This document shows, piece by piece, positions 40,491 to 51,149 of a stretch of 64,000 nucleotides of DNA. Below the pieces are notes generated by a model that saw only the letters and a program-made list of their open reading frames with translations, did not search any database and was not told where the DNA came from. Each line of letters begins with the position of its first letter. Position 1 is the stretch's first letter. This stretch comes from Nematopogon swammerdamellus (taxonomy: Eukaryota > Arthropoda > Insecta > Lepidoptera > Adelidae), in assembly GCA_946902875.1 (NCBI GenBank), contig OX336343.1, forward strand, positions 23,731,596 to 23,795,595, in the 5' to 3' direction. The translations under genes were made by a program, and so were the position numbers.

Positions 40491-40700
40491 ACATATATAA
40501 ATAAATAGCTACTCTTGCTGCGATGCAATAAAGTGCAGTTCAGCTCGCACCGCGCCGCTTGCCTGAAATTATATGCACCTACAACACTCTTCTCTTTCTA
40601 TCGCGTAACTGTATCTCTTCTGAGGCGCCTCTTCTCGCCTCTTCTCAGCGAGGCGTTTCACTGAATTGGCTCGCCAAATCTGCCCAGCCGATGTAGCTTC

Positions 40701-41027
40701 ATACCTAAAGTGCGGAGTGCGCCTGGCCTGATTGTGTGAAGATAATATAACATTCATCCATTCATCTTAGGGCATCTTAAGACAAAAATATATTAAGTAC
40801 AGTATGTTCATCGTCTGTGACGCGCTTAACCGTTAACGAGAAAGCAATGAGCCGAGCCCCCGACTCAGTACTCACTCTTTAGTTTCGACAGATCCGACCC
40901 AGCCCGAGCGGAGCCGAGCTCGCTACGACTTCGCAACCGCTATTCTTTCCTCGTGAACGAGTGGTTAAATCTGCATATCTTACACTGATTTTGCAATTTC
41001 AAGTCTTAAATTTGTAACGCTAAGGCC
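40701..41027. other. Unassigned stretch
   Basis: GC-rich block at 40850-40935 with 'gagccgagcccccgactcag' and 'cgagcggagccgagctcgct'. No gene recognised. Confidence 0.3.
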
Positions 41028-41162
41028 CACTTGCACCAACACAAATTTAATATATAAACCAGTTTAACTCGTTAAACTAGCACCCGTTGTATGTGTGAAC
41101 CGCGTTTAAATCCATAACTCGCTACTTAACTTTAAACTCGTGTTGGTGCAAGACGCGCTAAG
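41028..41162. mobile_element. MITE, ~135 bp
   Basis: 'cacttgcaccaacacaaatt' at the left mirrors 'aactcgtgttggtgcaag' at the right. A motif of this kind is frequent in insect genomes. Confidence 0.7.
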
Positions 41163-41574
41163 GATACTTTTTGGAAAAGCAAAATCCTACAGTAATTACA
41201 TGGGATCTCTGTATTGACTTTGCCTCAAAGAGTAAATTGTTATGCTTTTCACCCCTGATGAGTTTTCACTTCGGCTTAAAGGCAGTGGAATGAGTATTTG
41301 GCCACGATTTTTTTATGTAGACCAACATGGGTGGCTTTGCCGAGGGAGAAATATTGCAGTAGACAGAGCCAATAACATCTCTTCCGGCGAAATCACGCTC
41401 AGTTAGGAGCCATGCCAGCAGACTGCAGATTTAAAGATGCGAAGTAGGATTACGGAAATATGTTTTCGTCGCGAGCCCAGCAGTTGGTTAGTCAGCCATT
41501 TGTTAGTCAGCCACTCTCCATTTGTTTTCCCGACTTTCAGCGTTACGGAACCACTCTTTGCCTTCGTCCTAGGT
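41163..41574. other. Unassigned stretch
   Basis: Includes the 'accaacatgggtggctttgc' repeat noted at 37706. The frame 41460-41648 runs into the SINE and is not supported. Confidence 0.3.
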
Positions 41575-41983
41575 ACTTACAATATGGAAAACTGACACGG
41601 TTGGCTACATCACCTACAACATCCGTGATGTCAGCCCAAAACACCGGATGAACTAGGTGTCATGTTAATGCTTACCTTCGGTCGTGCCGGCTACACTGAA
41701 CTGGACGGAAAACTATTAACATAGCCGTTTCGACCGCGCCGCGCCGCGTTACATTCAGTGCGGTGGTACCAATTACTTTACTCTTTGGGTGGTACCAAAC
41801 CGGGCGGTTTGAACCCTACCACCTAGTAAGGTAAGAAGGGAAGGGACTAGGGACCTACAGTTTTACGTCGAATCCGAACCACGGTCTAACGACCGAGCGG
41901 TCACCCATCCAAGAACTGACGGCGTTTAGCGTTGTTTAACAATCAGTAGTCGACTTTCTGCACCACTGAGCTATCGAGGCTGA
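41575..41983 (-). mobile_element. SINE-A copy with internal 35-bp duplication
   Basis: Full order on the minus strand from 'gtcagcctcgatagctcagt' (41983) to 'tccatattg' with no T run. 'gtggtaccaa' occurs twice (41762 and 41790), an internal duplication. Confidence 0.85.
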
Positions 41984-42337
41984 CAAATACTTATTATACT
42001 TACAATACTTCTTTGTGCACGGCCGCAAGTGTAGGACATCGTTAGTCCAACAGTCGTGTCGTCTCGTCGACAGACGTGCCCGGCCCAGTGTCACTCTACC
42101 TATCTCAGTGGCAGGTGAATGCTCTTCCACAGATGTGTTAGTGCGGCTGTAGTCCTCGGATGGGGCGGCGGTAAAGAGAATGTTAGAGGAGGGATCATCT
42201 CTCCATTACGCGAGGATCACGCGCTCGCGCCCAGGCTGGTTATTACGCTGCGTTAGTTATTAAACAACTGCCATTAGGTGTCCCGTAATGCCTTACTTAA
42301 ATTTTTGCTTATTGTTATTTCAATGTTTTTAAACCTC

Positions 42338-42530
42338 TCCCCGTGCATGTCGTAAACGGCGACTAAGGGGTAAGGACAAGATGCCGTGCTAAAGGGCGAC
42401 ATGGTAGTCAACTCTCACCTTGGCACGGCCCTTCCACCGAGTCTTGCAGCAGGTGGGTTTTTATGCTTACTTACTGCTTGATAGTTATCTTGTCCGAATA
42501 CTTTGCTAAATGTGGTGGTCGGTGTTGTGC
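42338..42530 (+). repeat. Element X copy
   Basis: 'ctccccgtgcatgtcgtaaa' through 'gacaagatgccgtgctaaag' to 'gtggtcggtgttgtgctgtt'. Truncated at both ends. Confidence 0.75.
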
Positions 42531-42749
42531 TGTTTCACGCTAACAGCGTGGGGTATGTACGAGTATGTCGTATGTAATTTTGTTTAATATATTAAAATTG
42601 GTGTCTGCTTGTCGTCTGTTTGTTAGTTATAATCGCGCTCAATTATTTTTCTTAACTAGCTGACTTTCCGACTTAGAAGGCTTGCTTGATTTCCACTAAT
42701 TGATTCGAATTTATCCAATCTGTTATTGCTACATGTTCTGCCTATATAC

Positions 42750-43026
42750 ACGGTGTTACAGTTGCCCCCGTAATATTTTTAACTGACATAAGGGGGTTAT
42801 TCTATATGTGAAACTAAACAACTTCTGTGAAGAAAAAAACATTTTTGAAACAAAACAAAAATATTTTTTCCATACAAATTTTAATTACCTATTCTCAAAA
42901 TGTATAGAGAAAAAAAAATTATTTTTCTTCAAATAAAAAAGTCGTAGAACAAAAGTTGTTCTATTTCACGTACAGAATCATCCCCTTTCGGGTTTTACGG
43001 TTGGGGTCGCAACACCGTGTATATGC
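42750..43026. mobile_element. Small TIR element
   Basis: 'tatacacggtgttacagttg' at the left and 'gggtcgcaacaccgtgtata' at the right form a ~14-bp inverted end; AT-rich interior. Confidence 0.5.
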
Positions 43027-43402
43027 ATATTTTTTAATGTGATCTAAAATTTAACTCGAGAAAATCTACGAGATCTAATTGTTCGATATGGAAGAAATTA
43101 AACTGTTATTGCTGATATCATGTTTAGGCATTCACAGCCTCACTTCGACTTTTGCCCGAATTGACAGCTGCTCCGACGAAGAAAATGTATTTTATTATAC
43201 CTTTACTTACCACGAACTAACTGGTTGGTTCTGCATGGCGTGATAACTTATTATAAAATTATAGAAAAAAAAAAACTTTATCTCAGAAAATTTTACGAAT
43301 CTCCTTTTCTATACAATTTTCCTTCAATTTCTTTGGGATTCTTTATACGCATGTTTTATTTTTTATTTTTCACAAATAAGGAGATAATAACTACTTACTT
43401 CT

Positions 43403-43566
43403 ACACTATTATTATAAATAGGTAAAGTTTGTAAGTTTATAAGTTTAGATGTAGAGGGTAATCTCAGAAAATACTCACCCGATTTTAAAAATTCTTAGTC
43501 CAATATTTAGAATGGACCTTCAGGATGGACATAAGCTATGCTAGCGATGCCGCGGGCAAAAGCTAG
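43403..43566 (+). mobile_element. Short non-autonomous Helitron
   Basis: 5' end 'actattattataaataggta' with 'aagtttgtaagtttataag'; 3' end 'gcgatgccgcgggcaaaagc' and CTAG at 43563-43566, followed by T. No coding capacity. Confidence 0.75.
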
Positions 43567-43630
43567 TACGATATATAGGCAATTTTTAAAGAAATAGGTA
43601 GGTACCATTAAAATACGTCTAAAAATTTAT

Positions 43631-43890
43631 AATAATTCAAGACTGCACTCTACTCGAACTTATCACCATTTGTTCTATCGTCAATTTAGTACTTTCAATT
43701 TAATTTGTTTCAAATTTCAGTAAATTTTTATCTAAGAATGTATCCAGGGCCACCCTTATAATAATAATTCAAGACTGCACTCTACTCGAACTTATCACCA
43801 TTTGTTCTATCGTCAATTTAGTACTTTCAATTTAATTTGTTTCAAATTTCAGTAAATTTTTATCTAAGAATGTATCCAGGGCCACCCTGT
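43631..43890. repeat. Exact ~128-bp tandem duplication
   Basis: 'ataattcaagactgcactct' to 'atgtatccagggccaccct' occurs twice, at 43631 and 43764, with no difference that I could see. Confidence 0.9.
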
Positions 43891-44537
43891 GACCGAGAGA
43901 GTAATGTCCACACTCAGTCTCGCGTCAGATTATGGACTTGTGTCAAAGAGCTAAATGACACGCATTAAGAAGACTTATGCGACTGAGGTCACCTTACTTA
44001 GTACTTTCATTATATTCCGATTATATTAGAGGGATGTGAAAGGAACGTGAAAACCATAAACTTCTTTTTATGGAAACCAACATGGTTGGCTACACGGTTA
44101 ATTCGTTAAGGCCGCGTATGACGCTAGAAAAAGTGCGACAGAGGGCGATAGAGAATCGGTGATAGAACGAAAGGGATGATGAAAGACGTGCTCGATAATT
44201 TCATCGTAAATCTCAAAGTTTAGGTAATTGTTGCTTTTAGAATGAAAATAATGGTTATAGGACCTGCTTTATATTGAGATCAGTTATTTATTCGCAAAGT
44301 TTCATGATCCAGTTTGAAATATTTATTGCATAATAGCGGGTTTTATTGTATGGTTTGGCGGTAACTTTGAAATTTTTTTCTATCGAAATTTTTCTTCGAA
44401 ATCATGTTTTCGCCACCCATAATAACTAGCATTAAGTATATCATATTTATAACAGAGTGATGGTTGCAGTAATTGTTGATGTAACAGAGGATCACTTGAA
44501 GCAATGCGAGGTATTACAGACTCTTAAGACGAGATGT
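43891..44537. other. Unassigned stretch
   Basis: A short SINE-A 3' relic ('tggaaaccaacatggttggc', 44070-44090, minus) is the only recognised item. Confidence 0.35.
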
Positions 44538-44924
44538 AAGTTAACTTTCTCCATACAAAATCGTCTTTCGACATTTATGTTTTCTAGCCCCCTAAACCTT
44601 ATCCGATTTTTACCATTTTTTTCTCGTCTTAGGACAGTCCAATCTACGTTCCTGTAATTTTTTGTTTAGATGAAATATACCTACAACACCGGAGCTAAAT
44701 ATTTGTATTTCGACCGAAAAAAATTGAATTTTTTCTTTTTGGTGTCACGAAGTTCATTATGCTTTATTGAGTCATCACTTTAGGTATTCAAAAAATAAAA
44801 AGACAGGAACGTAAATTGAACTGTCCTTATTACAACAAAAAAATAATAGTAAAAATGGAATAAGGTTTAGGTGGATAAAAAACATAAGTGCCGAAAGACG
44901 ATTTTGTATGGAGAATGTTAACGG
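44538..44924. mobile_element. MITE, second copy of the 17045 family
   Basis: 'tttctccatacaaaatcgtc' at the left and 'acgattttgtatggagaa' at the right, with 'cccctaaaccttatccgatt' and 'aataaggtttaggtgg' inside. TTAA lies at both outer edges ('gttaac'). Confidence 0.75.
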
Positions 44925-45394
44925 TGAGGTCGGTTCATTATACTTTGTTCCTCTCTAAATTAGGCGCCATCTCAGTACGTCCCATGGTTTTGTCGACTGA
45001 AATAATCGGAATACACGAACTATTTTCATATATGTTTAGTCAGAGTTTAATTAATTTTATTAATTTATTTAAATGATGATGATAAATTTATTTCACGGCT
45101 ACGATGTTTGGCAAAAACCACTTATCACCTGTTGCTATATGTATTGCTACAAAATTATCATCGCGTGATTTGATTGAATGTATTATGCTGTGAATGGAAT
45201 ATTATTAACGACATTTAGATGTGAAAGGTTCGAAGTTCAAATAAAAGAAAATATAATTTTCAGATTGATTTACTTATACATATAGGTACATTTCTATACA
45301 TATTTATGTAGAATTTTATGTAACTGCTCAATGAATGGACCATTTGTGTAAATTTCATGAAATATGTTAAGTAAAGTATAACTTAGCTGTGGGA

Positions 45395-45594
45395 CGGACG
45401 GCACTCGACACGTTGGCACCGAGCCACGTTCACGCCTCTCCGAGGACTGGCTGGCTGGTGGCTGGTGCGTCCGCGGGGCACAAGTTCCCTTCTAAAACAA
45501 TTTAATTTTGTCGCATTTGCGGTGGAAACGATCGGATCTAGGATCGCTAACCCCCTAGACCCTAGCCCCTAGCCACTAGGCGTTCTAAAAACAA
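45395..45594 (+). promoter_or_regulatory. Putative promoter/5'UTR
   Basis: A GC-rich segment with CpGs ('gcgtccgcggggcacaagtt') upstream of the candidate exon at 45595. 'ccctagacc' and 'ctagcccctag' repeats at 45560-45585. Confidence 0.3.
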
Positions 45595-45649
45595 TGAGTT
45601 TCGCCATCCAACGCGGAAAAACCGCAAGTATTTCAGGAACCACCGCTTG
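45595..45649 (+). CDS. Candidate first coding exon, unknown protein
   Basis: ATG in a fair Kozak context ('aacaATGag') opens 18 codons, 'MSFAIQRGKTASISGTTA', that end at 'gct|t|gtaagttt', a near-consensus donor. GC content exceeds that of the 3' flank. I do not recognise the peptide and saw no partner exon in the window, so the gene, if real, continues beyond 64 kb or in unrecognised small exons. Confidence 0.35.
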
Positions 45650-45844
45650 TAAGTTTTTACAGAATTACTTTTCATTATTAGGATTAAATATATAGATGAA
45701 ATGAAATGAAATTAATTTTATTGCACAGAATGAATATTATATTGCCAGTACAGTACAGTAGTATTGAAATGATGTACTGTGGAACAATTATTTCTTTTCT
45801 TTTTAAATGGCTGAACTAGGGCGACATTGCCATCCCAGCTAAGC

Positions 45845-46164
45845 CTGTGCTAGGGTCGGCAGTTATAAGTTTCACAGATCAAGTTTGGTCGGAACCGGTG
45901 TAAAACTGTAGGTCCCTTTCCTTGCCCCTTACTAGGTGGTAGGCTCAAATTGTATCCAACTGGGTTGGTTCCACCGTACTGGATGTAAGATGGCCGCATA
46001 GCAGCCTCGGTTGTTGTTGTAAAGTAAAGCCAAAAAAGTTGTTCAGTAAAGCCAGCAATCCAGGGAAGTCTCCGGTATGGCACCTATCTTCTCGGAGGTG
46101 ATATTGGCTGGTCGGAGCATGAGCTTTGGCCCCTCCGACTCAGTCACCCATACTGGATATCATA
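45845..46164 (+). mobile_element. SINE-B copy with 5' extension
   Basis: 'aaaactgtaggtccctttcc' shared with SINE-A, then 'ccccttactaggtggtaggc', body, and 'tactggatatcataaaaaaa'. It is the longest SINE-B copy here; its A tail runs into element G. Confidence 0.75.
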
Positions 46165-46513
46165 AAAAAAACCGGCCAAGTGCGAGTCGAACTCGCGCAC
46201 CGAGGGTTCCGTATCGCCATGTCATGGTCAGCGCCACTCACGCCATCTATGTATTAGTTAAAATGCTTCATATTCTTTTCGGTAGATGGCGCGCATACAC
46301 TTTTTAGTTTCTTGTATGGGAAGCCCCGTGAATTTTTTACTCTTTCTTGTTTTTTTTTATTATTTGTTGTTATATCGGCCATAATAACACATATTCTGTG
46401 AACATTTCAACGGGTTACCTATTACGGTTCAAGAGATGCAGCCCTCGGACAAGCTGTACCTTTTGCAAAAAACATTTCAAGTGCAATAAATATATTTTGA
46501 TTTGATTTGATTT

Positions 46514-46544
<31 letters not shown>

Positions 46545-46553
46545 GGCGTAGGC
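46165..46553 (+). repeat. Element G, 5' portion of an interrupted copy
   Basis: 'accggccaagtgcgagtcga' to '(gaca)n ggcgtaggcttagta'. The end resumes at 47027 ('aatagggtcccgtacgacgg'). Inside is an extra segment ('tgcaataaatatattttgat') near 46485. Confidence 0.75.
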
Positions 46554-47026
46554 TTAGTATTGTATTGTATTGTATATATTTATTGCACTCAAATAGAACA
46601 TGGGTAAAAGGTAACACTTAATGCCTCTAGGCATTTTCTAACAGGATACCTTTGGGGTATGATAACTGCTAGGTGAGTGGCGGAAAGAGAAGTTTAAATA
46701 TTATGATTTGACAGATGTACGGGAATACAAAAGATAGATAAACTTAAATATGAATAGTTAAATACTATACCTATATACCAGATATATACATAAGATAGAC
46801 TAAATATACTTAGTTTTTACATATTATATATATTTACTAACTCTGAACATGAGAGACATAGTTTTGGATCAGAAAAATTAAGTTGACAAAAAGTGCTTCT
46901 TTAAAAGAATTTTGAATGTGTGAATGGAAGAAGAGAGACGGAGATTGACAGGGAGCTGATTCCACAGACGAGCTGCATGTATCGTGATCGTGAATGAGTC
47001 CGAATATGATGTAGTAGAATGGGAAG
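46554..47026 (-). mobile_element. LINE 3' fragment inserted in element G
   Basis: Minus strand ends 'gtgcaataaatatatacaat' + 'acaatacaata'. 'aaaatgcctagaggcattaa' and 'cagctccctgtcaatctccg' are landmarks. The latter block, 'L..RLWNQLPVNL..S'-like on the minus strand, is a LINE C-terminal motif. Confidence 0.55.
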
Positions 47027-47285
47027 GTAATAGGGTCCCGTACGACGGATACGGAATGTCGTCCGCGCGTACGTACCTACACCTCCATTGGAGCTTATTC
47101 CAGATGAACTCTTTGCTATAGAGCTTCGCACTTCAAGTTCGGCGGCAGAGTCGGCCAACTCAAATATGTGTTTTAGGTGTTTTTGTATTTATTTAGTCTA
47201 GAAAGTTCCGAATTTACGCCTACGCCTGGGAAAAGGGCCTTCTTATGACTGGAAATAATATTACGAAATTGTATGTATAAGTTCG

Positions 47286-47668
47286 TCAGCCTCGGTAGCT
47301 CAGTGGCGCGATCGACTATTGGTCGTGCGTGATCATAAGCACACTGGGCGCTGTCAGTACTTGGATGGGTAACCGCTCGACCGTTGGAGGCTGGCCGTGG
47401 TTCGGATTCCACGTAAAACTGTAGGTCCCATCGCTTCTTACCATAGTGGGTGGTAGGGTTTAACCCGTCCGGGTTGCTATCACCGCACTGATTAAAAGGT
47501 CGGTTGAAACGGCTATGTAAATTGTTCGTGTTTTCCGTCCAGTTCAGTGTAGCCGGCACGACCGAATGGAAGCACTGACATGGCACCTAGTTCACCAAGG
47601 TGTTATGGGCTGACGGATATACTCGTAGTAGATGCTGTAGCCAACCGTGTCAGTTTCCATAAAAAAGT
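47286..47668 (+). mobile_element. SINE-A, full-length
   Basis: Complete head with 'gtcagcctcggtagctcagt', 5S-like 'gtacttggatgggtaaccgc', body and short A tail. The 5S-like block here has 'cataagcacactgggcgctg', a variant shared with 11989 and 52432. Confidence 0.9.
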
Positions 47669-47689
47669 AATATTTTTGTGTGGTGGCGT

Positions 47690-47755
47690 GCCTTGGGAGA
47701 GGCCTATGTCCAGCAGTGGACCGATACAGGCTGATGATGATGATGATGATATACA
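47690..47755 (+). repeat. RTE-type LINE 3' end with (gat)n tail
   Basis: 'ggagaggcctatgtccagca' + 'gtggaccgatacaggc' then 'tgatgatgatgatgatga'. Confidence 0.75.
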
Positions 47756-48289
47756 AAAGTAACGAACATGCGATGTACATTATATATTAGGCATTAAGAA
47801 AATCCGTACAGTTAATTTAGACAAATACAATTTGCATAAGTAACATTCCATCTATTTTACGTCAAAGTCGAAAATCGCCATCTACAATTTGAGACGTAAT
47901 GATTTTATTTATAATGATGCAGATTGATTTTGCCTAGACCTCATCCACTGTATATTGAAGCGTTACCTTGTACCACTTTTACAGTGAATATGTTGTATGT
48001 ATGTTTGTTTATGTCATATGTTTTGACGTTTCTTTTGGTAGAGATTTCGAAAAAAGAATCTGTTACTACAAACCAACGTATCCACGGTAGGTACAAATTG
48101 GCCCATCAAGGCAATAACCTTTACCGACGTGCGGCAATAAAGTCAACTTAGAGCATGTTAATTGATACTTCGCTAATGTTTGTTATGTTATGTATGTTTA
48201 CGGCGGGCGTGCGCGCCATGTGAGAGTAGCTAGCGTGTACACGTACTGTATCCCGACCGGTTCAGTTCATCACGTATGCTAATGCAAAA
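47756..48289. other. Unassigned stretch
   Basis: No gene recognised; the 75-codon frame 47924-48148 is unsupported. Confidence 0.3.
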
Positions 48290-48445
48290 TGAGTGATGCG
48301 TTCACACAATACTACGTTCAATCAAGCCGCCCCCGCCCCACCCCACGCTCCGCCCCCGCTCCGCCACCGCTCCACCCCCGCTCCGCCCTCGCTCCACCCC
48401 CGCGCCGCACCCGATCTATTGGCGCAATAGAATATTATCTAGAAT
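48290..48445 (+). repeat. Pyrimidine-rich tandem 'gctccgcccccgctcc' tract
   Basis: Six to seven imperfect units of ~12 bp ('gctccgcccccgctccgcca' and similar) lie at 48338-48410. A 51-codon frame from ATG 48290 crosses them ('MSDAFTQYYVQSSRPRPT' then a Pro/Arg/Ala repeat). A small peptide cannot be excluded but is more likely compositional. The units contain GC-box-like CCGCCCC. Confidence 0.5.
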
Positions 48446-49002
48446 AAATTACTCGTAGAAGTGACACCAACCCACCACGACAGAGAAAGTACATATAATG
48501 TTCTTGCTAGCTATTAACACTTTCAATGACACTCCGTCGAGAGGCGGTTACATGTTCGAGTCGATACGACGCCACGTCTGTGGCCGGTGAACTTAAGCAA
48601 GCTAAAACTGACGAACCGGCGAGGGGCGACCGAATTTGTATAGATTACTATGGACTCACGTGATCTTGTGTCGTATTGCACTCATTCACTTTTAATTTGT
48701 GTCATAGGAAACAAATCTAGAATGATTTCCCCGCACCCCTCACACACTATAGATACTGCATAGTACGACGCTACGGCAGTGGCCGTAAGCTACCCATACA
48801 GCCAGTGGACGGTAAAGGCTGTGGACGTACCGTCATATCACAGGTACTTAAACCTGTTCGATATGACAGTTCGCCGACAGGCGGCGTATGAGTTTGTATG
48901 GAAATTTTTAGCGTCATAACATGAAACCTAAAGTGTCATCACAGTGTCAGTGAAAGGGTTAAAACAACTCTCTGTCTACTCAATATTGCACAACAGCATG
49001 GA
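48446..49002. other. Unassigned stretch
   Basis: Contains an imperfect 40-bp dyad around 48830-48880 ('accgtcatatcacaggtact' and 'cctgttcgatatgacagt'). No gene. Confidence 0.3.
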
Positions 49003-49560
49003 CTTTTTAGGGTTCTGTATCCATATGGAAACCTATTACTAAGCCTACGCCGCCTGTCTGTCTGCACGTCTGTCTGAATCTTTTGAACCGTGATAGGTAA
49101 CCGGTTAAAATGCTCACAGAATGTGTGGTATTATTGCGGATATACTGGTTCATAAAACCAACGCATCAAACTCTATATAAGGTCTTTCATTAGTAGGTAA
49201 TAGTACGCTAAGGGGAGTATGTGTATCAGATACTGATCACGTTCCCCATACCAATTTTTTTTTCGGATATCAAATACCTACCATCTTACTAAAATAATAG
49301 TTTATTGAACAATTATTTCATAGCATGGGTAGGTATTGATATCCGAAAAGAAATAGGTATGGGGAACGTCATCAGTATCTGATACACATACTCCCCTTAG
49401 CGTACTGTTACCTACTAATGAAAGACCTTATCTATATGCATGTACTAAATTTCAACTTTTTTCCTCCAGTAGATTCGGAGAAAATAACGTGTTGCAGACT
49501 GACAGACAGACACGACATCATATAAAGATTCAGCTTTTTCCTCTTTTTAGGTAAAATCCT
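49003..49560 (-). repeat. Element G-like copy interrupted by a foldback
   Basis: 'agggttctgtatccatatgg' and 'cctattactaagcctacgcc' begin the minus-strand copy; 'cgtgttgcagactgacagac' follows the foldback at 49440. Confidence 0.55.
49178..49435. mobile_element. Foldback/MITE, arms ~110 bp
   Basis: 'aaggtctttcattagtaggt' at 49179 is mirrored by 'acctactaatgaaagacctt' at 49410. 'cttagcgtac' and 'gtacgctaag' lie inside. The two arms are nearly identical, with ~35 bp of AT-rich loop. Confidence 0.85.
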
Positions 49561-49904
49561 AAAAAGATTCCATTCATACAAAATATGATCTTATGTGGCA
49601 CTTCTAATGTGGAAAGTTTTCTCTATGGCACGCCCGCCCATCGACAGCGACCACGGTTGGCAAGGCGGGCGGGTTGTAGACGGATACCTTTATAAGCGGA
49701 GTTGAAATTGGTTGGCTTAAATGATGTCGTTGACTTTAACGTTAATTAATTTTGTACTCGATTCAAGGCATCCTATAAAACAGGCTAATTAAAATTGGTT
49801 GATGTTGGCTTGAAACGTGCACGATAATAGTAAGTCCTCAAGTAAAGCCTTAAAACTCTAAAGCACAGACAGAAGCATCGTTGGATCATTGAGCCTGTTT
49901 TTAA

Positions 49905-49939
49905 CCCCCGACGAAAAAAACGGAGGGGTGTTATAAGTT

Positions 49940-49980
<41 letters not shown>

Positions 49981-50170
49981 TGTCTGTGGCATCGTAGCTC
50001 CCAAACGGATGGACCGATTTGGATGCGGTTTTTTTTATTAGGAAGCCTGTTTAATCGGGATGGTTCTTAGCTATGTTTGTAATCAAGTAATTAAGTAATT
50101 AAGTAATAAAAAAAATTATTATCTTCAAAAGTGGACCGATTTGCATGCGGTTTTTTTTAAAAAGCTTGAA
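49905..50170 (+). repeat. Dispersed 'aacccccgacg' repeat with (gt)n
   Basis: 'tttttaacccccgacgaaaa', 'ggaggggtgttataagtttg', a (gt)n run at 49946-49978, 'gcatcgtagctcccaaacgg', 'gaccgatttggatgcggt'. An inverted copy is at 50890-51105. Confidence 0.65.
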
Positions 50171-50176
50171 ATAAAA

Positions 50177-50395
50177 GTTAAATTACAAATTTAAAAAACC
50201 CCCGACTCTTAAAAAGTCAAAAATAATTCCCGTTTACTTACTTAAAGGAGTCGGGGGACCGCTAAGTAAATTAAATATAAAGACTCAAAAGTTGCGCGGG
50301 AATTTACTTAGCGGTCTACCGACTCCTTTAAGTAAGTAAACGGGAATTATTTTTGACTTTTTAAGAGTCGGGGGTTTTTTAAATTTGTAATTTAA
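50177..50395. repeat. Inverted repeat, arms ~95 bp
   Basis: 'aacccccgactcttaaaaag' to 'gaccgctaagtaaatt' is mirrored by 'aatttacttagcggtctacc' to 'taagagtcgggggtt', with a 27-bp loop at 50274-50300. Confidence 0.9.
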
Positions 50396-50639
50396 TATCG
50401 GTACTAGTATGGCCGCCGCTCTGAACAACTTGCTTCCCTCATCCCTCCTCCTCCTGTTGGCCTTCGCCAAACCCGTTATACTCTTGTAGTCGACAGAAGA
50501 GTTCATCGAAATGTAGATTCTCTGAACGGAGAACGAAGGTCGAGAGACGAATTCAACTGGTTTGGGCTGTCTTCGGAAATTCAAAATTCGCCCTGAGGTC
50601 TGACCTTTCGCAAAAATTTAAAGACCCGTACCACAGAAT

Positions 50640-50870
50640 ACATTAATAGTACTAACGTACAGAAGGATCACTCTACAAAATATACACCCAAATAAATAGC
50701 TACTCTTGCAACGACGCAATAAAGTGCAATTCAGCTCGCACAGCACTGCTTGCCTAAAATTACATTCACCTACAACACGCTTCTCTTTCTATTGCGTAAC
50801 TCTATCTCTTCTGACGCGGCAAGTTTCATTGAATTGGCCCGCCAAGCCGGGCGCGCCGATGTACTTGTAG
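50640..50870 (+). repeat. Dispersed repeat, uninterrupted copy
   Basis: 'acattaatagtactaacgta' to 'gccgatgtacttgtagcttc'; reference for the interrupted copy at 39410-40700. Confidence 0.7.
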
Positions 50871-50889
50871 CTTCACTTTTTTAGGGTTC

Positions 50890-51105
50890 CGTATCCGGAA
50901 CGGGATCGGAGTCGGAGGTAAGGATTACTTGATTACAAACATAGCTAAGAACCATGCCGGTTAAGCCAGCTTTCTAATAAAAAAAACCGCATTCAAATCG
51001 GTCCATCCGTTTGGGAGCTACGATGCCACAGGCAGGCACACAGAGACAGACGGAGGCGTCAAGCTTATAACACCCCTCCTTTTACGTCGGGGGTTAAAAA
51101 TACAT
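50890..51105 (-). repeat. Dispersed 'aacccccgacg' repeat, inverted copy
   Basis: 'aaatcggtccatccgtttgg', 'gagctacgatgccacaggca' and 'acacccctccttttacgtcg' are the complement of 49905-50170. Confidence 0.7.
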
Positions 51106-51149
51106 TGCTTTGAATGTTTCACATTTTAAGACTACTTATATTAGATTTA

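Larger units (their letters stand above)
39410..40700. repeat. Dispersed repeat split by a nested ~1-kb insertion
   Basis: 'acattaatagtagtaacgta' to 'tatataaataa' (39419-39473) and 'atatataaataaatagctac' onward (40491-40700) together match the continuous sequence 50640-50870. 'atatataaataa' on both sides is a target duplication. The insert holds a SINE-A (39484-39888) and a LINE fragment (39890-40490). Confidence 0.7.
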
